This document shows positions 44,249 to 53,400 of a DNA stretch of 64,000 nt, piece after piece (positions within the stretch are counted from its first letter, which is position 1; every line of letters begins with the position of its first letter). The DNA lies in the NCBI RefSeq assembly GCF_013347965.1, contig NZ_CP048810.1:1240001-1304000 (forward strand). Direction: 5' to 3'. This DNA comes from Pseudomonas bijieensis (GTDB lineage Bacteria > Pseudomonadota > Gammaproteobacteria > Pseudomonadales > Pseudomonadaceae). The translations under genes were made by a program, and so were the position numbers. The notes beneath the pieces are model-generated. The model did no database searches. It was given only the letters and a program-made list of their open reading frames with translations, and was not told where the DNA came from.

Positions 44249-45202
44249 TCAGCTCAGCACCACCACCCCACCTGGCAATTCCGTGCATTTGGCGCCGTAG
44301 GCATCGCGGATCAACAGCGCCACGCCCGCCAGCTGGTCGAGGCGAAACCGCGCCTGGACCTTGCGCTGGCCCAGTTCGCGATTGAGCAGCAACAACATAC
44401 CGGGCCGATAGCGATTGATTTCATCGATGACGCTGGCCAGGGTCGCGTCGTTGAACACCAGCACCTGTTCGCGCCAGGCGACGGCCGCCGACACATCGGC
44501 ACGCTTGGGAGCGCCCACCCGGCCAGGGTCGTAAGTCAGTTGCATGCCCGGCTCCAGGCGAAACCGCTGGCCTTGCACTTCAACCTGCACCACGCCCTCC
44601 AGGCAGGTGGCGCAAACACTCTGGTCGGTGTAGCGAATGTTGAAGCGTGCCCGGGCGGCGCTGATCCAACCGGTGCCGGCCTGGACGCTGACCACCTGCG
44701 CACTGCGTCCCTGCACTTCAATCTCACCACTGAACAATTGCAACCCTTGTCCGCCATCGGCCAGCGGGCGACGGCTGAGGCGGGTCTGGGTGTTGAGTTC
44801 CAGGCTGACGCCCTCGGCCAACTCTACCCGGCGCTGCTCACCCACCTCAGTGATGTAATCGGCCCCCAGCCCGGAAACACCGCCGGGCACCGTGGCGCGG
44901 ATCAACAGGAAACCGGCCGACGCCGCGATTGCGCCGCCCAGCAACGCCCGCCGCCCGAAATGCCGGGGTGCCTGCAATGCCGCTGCGGCGGGTTGCAGCC
45001 CATGCCACAGCGCCTTGGCCTGTTCGAAAGCCTGCGCGTGTTCGGGACTTTGCCCGCACCACAGGCGCAAGGCCCGGGCATCGGCCACTGTGGCGCGTCC
45101 CGAGGTCAGCAGGATCAGCCAGTCTCGGGCCTCGCTGGCCAATCGGGCCTGGGGCGTGGCGTCAGGGGAAGCGATGCTGAAGATGTTCAAGCGCACACAC
45201 AC
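44249..45202 (-). CDS. vreR: VreR, FecR-family anti-sigma factor
   Basis: This 317-residue protein has a cytoplasmic N-terminal anti-sigma domain with WLILLTSGRATVADARALRLW, a membrane helix near 90-105 (LLGGAIAASAGFLLI) and a periplasmic FecR domain (DYITEVGEQRRVELAEGVSLELNT, VVSVQAGTGWISA). FecR-type proteins pass a signal from an outer-membrane partner to an ECF sigma factor. In P. aeruginosa VreR acts with VreA and VreI next to hxc. The start is a GTG at 45202; there is no ATG in this region, so it is uncertain. It lies 25 bases after the vreI stop. Confidence 0.88.
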   Translation of the reverse strand: MCVRLNIFSIASPDATPQARLASEARDWLILLTSGRATVADARALRLWCGQSPEHAQAFEQAKALWHGLQPAAAALQAPRHFGRRALLGGAIAASAGFLLIRATVPGGVSGLGADYITEVGEQRRVELAEGVSLELNTQTRLSRRPLADGGQGLQLFSGEIEVQGRSAQVVSVQAGTGWISAARARFNIRYTDQSVCATCLEGVVQVEVQGQRFRLEPGMQLTYDPGRVGAPKRADVSAAVAWREQVLVFNDATLASVIDEINRYRPGMLLLLNRELGQRKVQARFRLDQLAGVALLIRDAYGAKCTELPGGVVVLS

Positions 45203-45227
45203 TCACGAAAGGGTCGGGTCTCTACTC

Positions 45228-45773
45228 TCAAGACGGTTTTCCCGCGCCGGGACCGAACCGCTGAATGACTTTTCTTTCCAGGCGCAGGGCGCAGTGCCCC
45301 AGCGCAGCCTTGATTTCTTTCTCCACCATGCGGGTGGAGATACCAAAGCGCTGGGAGATTTCCAGGTGCGGCGCCTCTTCCAGGCGGGCGGCGATAAAGA
45401 TCCTGCGACGGCGCGCCGGCAGTTCGTACAAGGCCTTGAGCAGGATCTGCAACTCCTTCTGCCCACCCACCACCCGGGCCGGGTCCAGCGCTTCATCAGA
45501 GACCTGCAGCAGCTCCTCGATTTCATCGCCCGTGAGCAGGCGCGCGTCGGCCTGTCGACGGTCGGCGGCGATGTTCAGGGCCATGCGATACAAATAGGCG
45601 TTGGGCTGGGCGATCTCCTGCGTATCGACCATGCGATCGACCCGCAGATAGGTTTCATGCAACACATCGTTGGCCAGCTCTTCGGAGCCCAGACGCCTGC
45701 GCAGGCGCACCTTGAAATCCTCATAAGAGGTGAGAAACAACTTCACCAACGGGCTGCGACCGGAGTCTTTCAT
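45228..45773 (-). CDS. vreI: VreI, ECF sigma factor
   Basis: This 181-residue ECF sigma factor has region 2 (LANDVLHETYLRVDRM, QPNAYLYRMALNIAADRRQ) and region 4 (ALYELPARRRRIFIAARLEEAPHLEISQRFGISTRMVEKEI). The ATG at 45773 overlaps the vreA stop as ATGA. In P. aeruginosa VreI, released from VreR, activates hxc, pdtA and other genes with PhoB. The neighbouring targets here are the same. Confidence 0.9.
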   Translation of the reverse strand: MKDSGRSPLVKLFLTSYEDFKVRLRRRLGSEELANDVLHETYLRVDRMVDTQEIAQPNAYLYRMALNIAADRRQADARLLTGDEIEELLQVSDEALDPARVVGGQKELQILLKALYELPARRRRIFIAARLEEAPHLEISQRFGISTRMVEKEIKAALGHCALRLERKVIQRFGPGAGKPS

Positions 45774-46468
45774 CGCCCGGACACCCCTTCCCCTGCTGTG
45801 CATTCCATGCTTCTTCCTGATGAGTCGGGTAACAAAAGCAGGGTCACCGGCTGGCGCAACGAACTGGGCGCCGGGCGGTCGATCCTGAGGTTTTGCAAAC
45901 TGTTGACCAAGGCCTTGTCCCGCATCAGATCGCCCGTGGAACTGACCAGGCGGCTGTGCTGGACCACACCGTCCCGGCCGATCCACACTTGCAGCACCGC
46001 CCGAAAACTGCCCGGGCGGGTCAACGGTGAACGACACAAGTTGCGCTGGATGACCGCCTGGATGGCTGCCGCGTAGTTGCTGTCACTCAAGCCCGGAGTA
46101 ACACCGGGAGGCAGCGGCACCTCACGGACCCGCACCGGCTGCAACGTGAACGCATCCGCCCGGGCATAGTGCGCCGCCAGCCCAGTGCCGCTGAGCAACA
46201 CCCGCAACCCTTCCGAGGGTGTGAACTGCCCCTGGACGCCCAGCGTATGACGCTGGCTCGACAACTGGTGGTCCACCAGCACCGCCATGCCCGTCGCACG
46301 GCTGAACTGCTCCAGCGCCGTGGTCAGTTCCTGGGGCGCGATGTCCAGGTCCACCAGGCCGACCGCCTGGATCGGCGCGGCCAACAGACACAACAACACC
46401 ATCAGCCAGCGCAAGGGCGCCCTGGTCAATCCACGCCCGCGTCCGCCCCCGGCTCTGCCCTGCTGCAC
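45770..46468 (-). CDS. vreA: VreA, STN-domain signalling protein without beta-barrel
   Basis: This roughly 232-residue exported protein has a signal region (RWLMVLLCLLAAPIQAVG), an STN secretin/TonB-receptor signalling domain (VDLDIAPQELTTALEQFSRATGMAVLVDHQL ... GLRVLLSGTGLAAHYARADAF) and a TonB-like C-terminal region (LQVWIGRDGVVQHSRLVSSTGD). It lacks the 22-stranded barrel of usual signalling receptors, as described for P. aeruginosa VreA. It presumably contacts VreR in the periplasm. The GTG at 46468 is the likely start; an ATG at 46402 would shorten the signal. A candidate Pho box lies about 45 bp upstream. Confidence 0.85.
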   Translation of the reverse strand: MQQGRAGGGRGRGLTRAPLRWLMVLLCLLAAPIQAVGLVDLDIAPQELTTALEQFSRATGMAVLVDHQLSSQRHTLGVQGQFTPSEGLRVLLSGTGLAAHYARADAFTLQPVRVREVPLPPGVTPGLSDSNYAAAIQAVIQRNLCRSPLTRPGSFRAVLQVWIGRDGVVQHSRLVSSTGDLMRDKALVNSLQNLRIDRPAPSSLRQPVTLLLLPDSSGRSMECTAGEGVSGR

Positions 46469-46510
46469 GACTGACGTATCCGTTGAAAACCGTCATCCTG
46501 AGGGGTGTTT

Positions 46511-46528
46511 ATGAATGTCGTATGACAA
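46511..46528 (-). promoter_or_regulatory. Candidate Pho box upstream of vreA
   Basis: The minus strand reads TTGTCAT-ACGA-CATTCAT: 6 of 7 and 5 of 7 matches to CTGTCAT with the 7-4-7 spacing. It faces vreA, and vreAIR is known to be PhoB-controlled in P. aeruginosa. Confidence 0.5.
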
Positions 46529-46603
46529 CTGATACAAATCCTCAAGGCCGCACTAGACTGATGCCCAGACAACGAACCGTCCGCTGCGGCGGCCAGGAGG
46601 TCG

Positions 46604-46957
46604 ATGATGAAACAGTGGATGACGATGACGGCAGGCCTCGGCCTGCTCATGGCCCTGCCCTGGGCCCAGGGTGAAGAGGCCCCGGCGTGTATCGAGGTGA
46701 CTGTCGGTGGCTACAAGACCCCCGACTACAACTGCCTGAGCCGACAGATGGGCAACGACCCCCAGGCCGCGAAGGCGGCGCAACAGGCCCAGGAGGCCAT
46801 GAACGTGCCGGTCAATGAACGCGCGCCGAACAGCATCGGCCTGGCCACCCCGGCGGCCACGGGGGTGCGCATGGGCAATACCTTTGGTACCTCGGTCAAA
46901 CCCCAGCGGCCGCCGGTTCCGGCTAACAACTCGCCGTTGCCCAATGGAAATAAATAG
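46604..46957 (+). CDS. Small periplasmic protein of unknown function next to vreA
   Basis: This 117-residue protein has a signal peptide (MMKQWMTMTAGLGLLMALPWAQG), then EEAPACIEVTVGGYKTPDYNCLSRQM with two cysteines and a Pro/Asn-rich C-terminus. A CAGGAGG site precedes the double ATG. It diverges from vreA; a protein of this kind (PA0673-like) lies at the same place in P. aeruginosa, as I recall. Function unknown; it may share the phosphate-response control. Confidence 0.65.
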   Translation: MMKQWMTMTAGLGLLMALPWAQGEEAPACIEVTVGGYKTPDYNCLSRQMGNDPQAAKAAQQAQEAMNVPVNERAPNSIGLATPAATGVRMGNTFGTSVKPQRPPVPANNSPLPNGNK

Positions 46958-46978
46958 AGGCAAACGACAGACCTGCTC

Positions 46979-47070
46979 TGTGGGAGCAAAGCTTGCTCGC
47001 GATCCAGGCGAAACGGTCCGCCAGACTCACCTCATCATCGTTCATCGCGGGCAAGCCTTGCTCCCACAGT
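46979..47070. repeat. REP pair, GTGGGAGCAAAGCTTGCTCGCGAT family
   Basis: Inverted arms tgtgggagcaaagcttgctc and atcgcgggcaagccttgctc between two convergent genes. Confidence 0.85.
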
Positions 47071-47083
47071 TGGCTCTCGCGGA

Positions 47084-47524
47084 TCAACCACCCGGACTCT
47101 GGCGAAAACTCACCGCCAGTCGATTCCAGCTGTTGATGGTGCTGATCGCCAGGGTTAGGTCCACCAGTTCCTCCTCGCTGAAACAGGCCCGGGCCTGGGC
47201 ATAGACGTCATCGGGCACCTGGCTTTCAGCCAACAGCGTCACCGCCTCGGTCCAGGCCAGGGCAGCGCGTTCGCGGGCCGTGAAAAAGCCACTGTCACGC
47301 CATACCGCCACCGCGTAGAGCCGCCGCTCGGTCTCGCCCTGGCGGCGCGCCTCCACCGAGTGCATGTCGGTGCAGAAGGCGCAGCCATTGAGTTGCGAAG
47401 CGCGGATCTTGATCAGGTGCAACAGCCCCGGTTCGATAGTCAGGCGACTGGTCAGGGCTTCCAGGCCGATCATGGCTCTCATCGCCCCAGGGGACGCAGT
47501 GTAGTAATCCAGACGCGGGCTCAT
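47084..47524 (-). CDS. AhpD/carboxymuconolactone decarboxylase-family protein
   Basis: This 146-residue protein has the AhpD-like core with active-site motif CAFCTDMHSVEARRQG (CxxC plus His). Members act as alkylhydroperoxidase-type thiol peroxidases. The ATG at 47524 is preferred because ACGGAG lies before it. The gene is divergent from the MocR regulator, as often found for MocR targets, and its upstream region holds a direct repeat (47578-47618). Confidence 0.82.
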   Translation of the reverse strand: MSPRLDYYTASPGAMRAMIGLEALTSRLTIEPGLLHLIKIRASQLNGCAFCTDMHSVEARRQGETERRLYAVAVWRDSGFFTARERAALAWTEAVTLLAESQVPDDVYAQARACFSEEELVDLTLAISTINSWNRLAVSFRQSPGG

Positions 47525-47577
47525 GGCGGGCTCCGTGGCATTCGAGACCTTCACGGTAGGCCCCGGGACCGATCAAT

Positions 47578-47618
47578 GACAGGTCCAATTCGCCGAAAAA
47601 ACCGGGGACAAGTCCAAT
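47578..47618. promoter_or_regulatory. Direct repeat GACANGTCCAAT, candidate MocR operator
   Basis: GACAGGTCCAAT (47578-47589) and GACAAGTCCAAT (47607-47618) lie 29 bases apart between the ahpD-like gene and the divergent mocR gene. Direct repeats of this sort are typical MocR/PdxR binding sites. The inverse ATTGGACT recurs at 49155-49162 upstream of the ABM gene. Confidence 0.45.
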
Positions 47619-47718
47619 GGGCGGGATTTTCCCCACGCAACTTCTACGCAGTCGCACAATGCGGGTAACCTTGCGCCTTTGACGCTGGCCGCCAACAATC
47701 GCCCAGGAGCTCGCGGGT

Positions 47719-49152
47719 ATGGAACTTCATGTTGTCATCAACGGCCGCAAGGACCTCTCGGGCCAGTTGTATCAACAATTGCGCAGCGCCATCGAGAGCG
47801 GTCGCCTGGCGGCCGGCACACAACTGCCACCCAGCCGCTTGCTCGCCGAGCAACTGGGTGTCTCGCGCAAGACCGTCTCCGACACCTACGCCCAACTGAC
47901 CTACGAAAACTTCCTCACCGGCATCATCGGCAAAGGCACTTACGTCAATGCGCGACCGGCCAGGATCGTGCGCAAACAGAGCCACCGCGAGCTGGCCGGT
48001 GCCGACGTTGTCGAAGCCTGGCGCACCATGCCGGACCTGATGCGCCATCCCACCCTCGAAGGTGCATTGCGCTACGATTTCATCGGTGGCGCCACCGGCA
48101 AGGGTCAGTTTCCGCTGGACGACTGGCGGCGCTGCACCGCCCACGCGCTGCGCCAGATTGCCAGTGCCAAAGGCTTCTATAGCCAGCCCGAAGGCCTGCC
48201 GTCGCTGCGCAATGCCATTGCCCGGCACATCGCATTTTCTCGCGGGGTCAATTGCCAGGACGACGACGTGGTGGTGTGCAACGGCGCGCAACAGGCCCTG
48301 GACCTGATCTCGCGGGTGTTGACCCGTCCCGGCAGCCTGGTAGCCATGGAAGATCCGGGCTATCCGCCGGCACGGTTGCTGTTCGGCTCCCAGGGCGCCA
48401 CGGTGGTCGGGGTGCCGGTGGACGAGCAAGGCCTGCGCGTGGACCTGATCCCCGATGGCACGCGGCTGATTTATGTAACACCCTCGCACCAGTTTCCCTT
48501 GGGCATGCCCATGAGCCAGGCCCGCCGCGAGGCTTTGCTGGCGCGGGCCTATGAGCTGGGGGCGATCATCATCGAAGACGACTACGACAGCGAGTTTCGC
48601 TACGAAGGCCGACCCGCCGATTCGTTGCAGAGCATGGATGAACGCGGGATCGTCGCGTACGTCGGCACTTTCTCCAAGACCTTGTTGCCGGAACTGCGGC
48701 TCGGCTATGCGATCCTGCCGCCAGCGATCCTTGAAGCGGTGATCCTGGCCAAGCGCCTCACCGACCAGCACACCTCCACCCTGCCCCAGTGGGCACTGGC
48801 GAAGTTCATCGCCGAGGGGTGCCTGCTCAAGCACATTCGCCGCTGCCACACCCTGTACGCTGGCCGCCGCGAGCGAATCCTGGCACGCATGGCCGGGGAC
48901 TTGTCGCCCTGGTTCGACGCCGTGCCCACCACAGCGGGCTTTCACATGGCGGTGTTGTGCAAGGTCCCGGTGGACCTGGCGCTGGTGATCGAGCTGGCGA
49001 AAAAAGCCGAAGTCGGGCTCTACAGCCTCGCTGGTTTTTTCAATGAAGCGCCCGTGCGACCGGGCCTGTTCTTCGGCTTCGGCGCTATCGAAACCCTGGA
49101 CATCGACATCGCCCTGGACCGCTTGCGCGACATTCTGCAGCAGGTGGCCTGA
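47719..49152 (+). CDS. MocR/PdxR-family regulator (GntR HTH fused to aminotransferase fold)
   Basis: This 477-residue protein has an N-terminal GntR winged helix (about 12-78, LYQQLRSAIESGRLAAG and LAEQLGVSRKTVSDTYAQL) and a fold-type I aminotransferase-like domain. The latter has the aspartate in EDDYDSEFRY and the PLP lysine in GTFSKTLLPELRLGY (near residue 320). Such regulators respond to PLP or amino compounds and usually control a divergent neighbour, here the AhpD-like gene. The natural target is unknown. Confidence 0.88.
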   Translation: MELHVVINGRKDLSGQLYQQLRSAIESGRLAAGTQLPPSRLLAEQLGVSRKTVSDTYAQLTYENFLTGIIGKGTYVNARPARIVRKQSHRELAGADVVEAWRTMPDLMRHPTLEGALRYDFIGGATGKGQFPLDDWRRCTAHALRQIASAKGFYSQPEGLPSLRNAIARHIAFSRGVNCQDDDVVVCNGAQQALDLISRVLTRPGSLVAMEDPGYPPARLLFGSQGATVVGVPVDEQGLRVDLIPDGTRLIYVTPSHQFPLGMPMSQARREALLARAYELGAIIIEDDYDSEFRYEGRPADSLQSMDERGIVAYVGTFSKTLLPELRLGYAILPPAILEAVILAKRLTDQHTSTLPQWALAKFIAEGCLLKHIRRCHTLYAGRRERILARMAGDLSPWFDAVPTTAGFHMAVLCKVPVDLALVIELAKKAEVGLYSLAGFFNEAPVRPGLFFGFGAIETLDIDIALDRLRDILQQVA

Positions 49153-49154
49153 GG

Positions 49155-49183
49155 ATTGGACTGGGCATTTATCCGCCCATTGG
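49155..49183. promoter_or_regulatory. Inverted copy of the MocR-type motif upstream of the ABM gene
   Basis: ATTGGACT (49155-49162) is the inverse of AGTCCAAT from the upstream operator, and CCGCCCATTGG (49173-49183) is the inverse of CCAATGGGCGG at 47614-47624. The pair suggests the same regulator also acts on the gene at 49273. Confidence 0.35.
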
Positions 49184-49272
49184 CTGTTTGAGCCGTGCGC
49201 CACCGGGCCTATCCTGCACGGGTGTGATTGATGTTGAGCAAACCCCTCCGACTTGATTCAGGAGCCTGAACA

Positions 49273-49566
49273 ATGTCTCGCCAAGTGATCAATACCGTAC
49301 AGGTGCAAGCCGCCGCCGGTCGCTCGGAAGAACTGGGCCGGCAGTTGCAGCAAATCGTCGAAACCCTGCGTGCACAGCCGGGGTGCGATGCGTACATGGT
49401 CGACCGTTGCCCGGACGATGGCGACCGCTGGAACGTCAGCGCCCGCTGGCAATCGGAAGCGGCCATGCAGGCCCATTTCAACTGCCCGGAAGTGCAAGGC
49501 TTCATCAGCCTGATCGACAATCGCCTGGCCCGAAGCGTGGATTTCAATAGTTTTCCGGTTGTCTGA
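49273..49566 (+). CDS. Antibiotic biosynthesis monooxygenase (ABM)-domain protein
   Basis: This 97-residue protein has the ABM/dimeric alpha-beta barrel pattern: INTVQVQAAAGRSEELGRQL, then PGCDAYMVDRCPDDGDRW and a final helix with EAAMQAHFNCPEVQGF. Small ABM proteins include quinol monooxygenases and haem-degrading enzymes; the substrate here is unknown. It follows mocR by about 120 bases in the same direction. Confidence 0.78.
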   Translation: MSRQVINTVQVQAAAGRSEELGRQLQQIVETLRAQPGCDAYMVDRCPDDGDRWNVSARWQSEAAMQAHFNCPEVQGFISLIDNRLARSVDFNSFPVV

Positions 49567-49597
49567 GACTCACAACTTCATTCCTGCCTAGCCAAGT

Positions 49598-49715
49598 TGT
49601 GGCGAGGGGGATTTATCCCCGCTGGGCTGCGCAGCAGCCCCAAAATCTTCCTATCGGCGACGGATCTGGCGAGTGCTGCGCACTCGAACGGGGATAAATC
49701 CCCCCTCGCCACAAA
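49598..49715. repeat. REP pair, GGCGAGGGGGATTTATCCCC family
   Basis: Arms gtggcgagggggatttatcc and ggataaatcccccctcgcca in inverted orientation. A different stem family from the others in the window. It takes up most of the gap 49567-49867, where nothing else is evident. Confidence 0.85.
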
Positions 49716-49867
49716 AAGCTCGCCTGCTCACATCCATTTGTAGCCCAGCCAATTGGTCTACCCACCTTCCGAAAGATTGGACGTTTGCTCGCCCCACCTC
49801 TGGGCTTAGGGTGAATCCATCGCCGCGACAGCGCGAAATCACTCGAAACCACACAGGTCGTACCTTC

Positions 49868-50272
49868 ATGAAAACACTTTGTCTGATCGCCATCCTCAGC
49901 CTGCTGCCCATTACCCAGACCTACGCCCACGAAGCGGCGCCTTCGGAGAAGGTCCAGGTGTTGCAGGAGCAGATGCTGAAAAACGTTCCCGGTAAAAAAG
50001 CCATGATGCTGACCGTCAACTATGCCCCCGGCCAGGCGTCCATCGCCCACAAACATGAAGGCACGGCCATGGCCTATGTGCTCGAAGGCGCTATCACCTC
50101 CCAGGTCAAGGGCGAGTCGGCGACGACCTACAAGGCCGGGGAGTTCTGGTACGAAGCGGCGGGGTCCGAGCACCTGGTTTCGAAGAATGCCAGCGCGAGC
50201 CAACCGGCGAAGCTGCTGGTGTTCATGGTGATGGGTGAGGATGAAGCGGTGTTGATTCCGCTGAAAAACTAA
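49868..50272 (+). CDS. Secreted cupin-domain protein
   Basis: This 134-residue protein has a signal peptide (MKTLCLIAILSLLPITQTYA) and a single cupin barrel with metal-site motif GQASIAHKHEGTAMAYVLEG and second motif GEFWYEAAGSEHLVSKN. Histidines, a glutamate and a later histidine form the usual metal triad. The start at 49868 gives a normal signal; the upstream in-frame extension is REP-derived. Function unknown. Confidence 0.8.
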   Translation: MKTLCLIAILSLLPITQTYAHEAAPSEKVQVLQEQMLKNVPGKKAMMLTVNYAPGQASIAHKHEGTAMAYVLEGAITSQVKGESATTYKAGEFWYEAAGSEHLVSKNASASQPAKLLVFMVMGEDEAVLIPLKN

Positions 50273-50292
50273 CCAGCCACACCGCTGCGCCT

Positions 50293-50385
50293 CTGTGGGA
50301 GCAAAGCTTGCTCGCGATAGCAGTCGGTCAGTTACATCAATACTGTTGATCCAACGCTATCGCGAGCAAGCTTTGCTCCCACAGA
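50293..50385. repeat. REP pair, GTGGGAGCAAAGCTTGCTCGCGAT family
   Basis: Inverted arms tgtgggagcaaagcttgctc and atcgcgagcaagctttgctc just after the cupin gene. Confidence 0.88.
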
Positions 50386-50417
50386 GTATTTTTACCTAAG
50401 GAGCAACCGCACCAATA

Positions 50418-50450
50418 AAAAAACCCCGCATCTCTCAATGCGGGGCTTTT
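50418..50450. terminator. Bidirectional rho-independent terminator
   Basis: Stem CCCCGCAT (50424-50431) and ATGCGGGG (50438-50445) with a six-base loop, A-run on the left and T-run on the right. It serves the convergent cupin and gdhB genes. Confidence 0.9.
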
Positions 50451-50465
50451 TCATTCAACACCGGA

Positions 50466-53400
50466 TCAGTTGGCCGTCAAGACCGCCTGACCACTCATCG
50501 CAACGTCCAGCAGTTCGCGGTTGGCGACCGCGTACATGGCGTAGTCAGTGGCGCTGGCGGCACGGATGTCCACCAGCATGGCACGCCAGCGCTCGACCAT
50601 GTCGTGATGCTGCTCGAGCCACAGCGCCAGGCGGGTTTCCACGTCCTGGGCGCCATCCCCCTCTTGCAGGACCGAGATGGTGATCGCCCGTTGCTGCCAG
50701 TCGACGTCATCGCGGAACGCTTCACGGGCCAGTGCCTGCCAGTTGTTTTCCACCGGCAAGGCGCTGATCTGTTGCAGGTACCAGGTAATGTCCAGGGCGC
50801 TGCCCACGGCGAAGTAGGCCTTGGCCACATCGGCGGCGTTCTGCCCAGTCACGTCGGACGCCTCGATGATCGGCAGCAAGGTGTACAGGTGCGTGGTGCC
50901 GGCGACCATGCGCGCCAGCAACTCTGGCACGCCGGCGGCGACGTAGGCCTGGTAGCGGGTCTGCCAGCCTTCGCGGGTCGGGCCTTCCAGCAATTCGTCG
51001 AGCTTGAGGCCCAACGCCGCCAGGTGCGGACCGAAGTGCGCGACGTCACGGGCAGCGTTCTGCTCGTTGCGACGGCTGCGCAAGAACCAGCGCGTGGCGC
51101 GACGCCCCAGGCGCATCAGCTCGTCCATCAGCTCCAGTTGCACATCAGCGGAAACCTGGTGGTCCAGGGCTTCGATCTGGCGGAACCAGTGCGGGAGATG
51201 GAAGATATCGCGCACGATCACATAAGCACCCGCCACGTTCGCCGGGCTCATGCCCGTAGACTCCTTGAGCCGCTGAACGAAGGTGATGCCCATGTGGTTG
51301 ACCAGGTCGTTGGCGATCTGGGTACTGACGATCTCGCGCTTCAGGCGGTGGCGACGCATGGCTTCGGAGAACTTGCTCACCAGCGTCGGCGGGAACGCGG
51401 TCTCCATGTCACGGGTCAGGTAATCGTCGTCCGGCACCAGGGAGTTGAGCAGCGCTTCCTTGAGGTCGATCTTGCTGTAGGAGATCAGCACCGACAGTTC
51501 GGCACGGGTCAGGCCGTGGCCCGCCGCGACACGTTCGGCCAGCTGTTCTTCGGTCGGCAGGAACTCGATGGCGCGGTCCAGCTTGCCCCGGGCTTCCAGG
51601 TCGTTCATCAGGCGCTTGTATTCGGCGATCCGCACGAAGGCACGGCGCGCCGCCAGGGACAGGGCCTGGGTCTGCTTGTAGTTGTTGCCCAACACCAGGC
51701 CACCGACTTCGTCGGTCATGCTCGCCAGCAACTGGTTGCGTTGCTTGTCGGTCATGTCACCGGCCTGCACCACTTCGTTGAGCAGGATCTTGATGTTCAC
51801 TTCGTGGTCGGAGCAGTCCACGCCGCCCGCGTTGTCGATGAAGTCGGTGTTGGAACCGCCGCCATTGAGGCCGAATTCGACGCGACCCAGTTGGGTCATG
51901 CCCAGGTTACCGCCCTCGCCCACGACCTTGCAGCGCAGTTCGTTGCCGTTCACCCGCAGTGCATCGTTGGCCTTGTCGCCGACATCGGCGTGGCTTTCAG
52001 TGCTGGCCTTGACGTAGGTACCGATACCGCCGTTCCACAACAGGTCCACCGGCGCCTTGAGCAAGGCGTTAAGCAGCTCGGTCGGAGTCAGCTTGTCAGC
52101 CTGGATGTCGAAGCGTTCCTTCATCTGTGGCGAGATGGCGATGCTTTTCGCGCTGCGCGAGAAGATGCCGCCGCCTTCGGACATGATGCTGGTGTCGTAG
52201 TCGGTCCAGGCCGAACGCGGCAGGTCGAACAGGCGCTTGCGCTCGGCGAAGCTGCTGGCCGGCTCCGGGTTCGGGTCGATGAAGATGTGCAGGTGGTTGA
52301 AAGCCGCGACCAGTTGCAGCTTGTCGGACATCAACAAGCCGTTGCCGAACACGTCGCCGGCCATGTCGCCAACGCCCACCACGGTGATGCTGTCTTCCTG
52401 GACATTGATGCCACGCTCGCGGAAGTGACGTTGCACGCCCACCCACGCGCCCTTGGCGGTGATGCCCATTTTCTTGTGGTCGTAGCCGGCCGAACCGCCG
52501 GAGGCGAACGCATCGCCCAGCCAGAAGCCGTAGTCGATGGCGATGCCGTTGGCGATGTCGGAGAAGGTCGCAGTGCCCTTGTCCGCCGCCACCACCAGGT
52601 ACGGGTCATCGTCGTCATGCCGCACGACGTTGGCCGGTGGTACCAGTGCGCCGTCCTTGAGGTTGTCGGTGATGTCCAACAGGCCCGAGATGAAGATGCG
52701 GTAGCAGGCGATGCCCTCGGCCGCGATCTCGTCCCGGCTGCCGCCCAGCGGCAGGCGACGTGGCAGGAAACCACCCTTGGCGCCCACCGGCACGATCACC
52801 GAGTTCTTCACTTGCTGGGCTTTTACCAGGCCCAGCACTTCGGTGCGGTAGTCCTCTTCACGGTCGGACCAGCGCAGGCCACCGCGGGCAACGTTGCCAA
52901 AGCGCAGGTGCACGCCTTCGACCCGTGGCGAGTAGACGAAGATCTCGAACTTGGGCACCGGTTTCGGCAGTTCTGGGATCAGGTGCGGGTTGAACTTGAA
53001 GCTGAAGTAGGACTTGTTCTGGCCGTTGGCATCGGTCTGGTAGAAGTTGGTCCGCAGGGTGGCCTTGATCAGGTCCAGGTAGCGACGCAGGATGCGGTCT
53101 TCGTTGAGCACCTGGACGTCGTCCAGGGCCGAGAGGATCGCTTGTTCCAGGCGCAGTTGCTTGTCTTCCAGGTCGTCGCCGCTGAGTTTGCGCGCCAGGT
53201 AGAAGCGGGTCTTGAACAACCGGGTCAATTCGCGAGCGATGTCGGTGTGGTTGTTCAGGGTACTGGCGATGTAACCCAGGTCGAAGCCCAGGCGGATCTG
53301 CTTCAGGTAACGGGCGTAGGCACGCAGCAACGCCACGTCGCGCCATGGCAGGCCGGCGGTCAGCACCAGGCGGTTGAACGCATCGTTCTCGGCATCGCCA

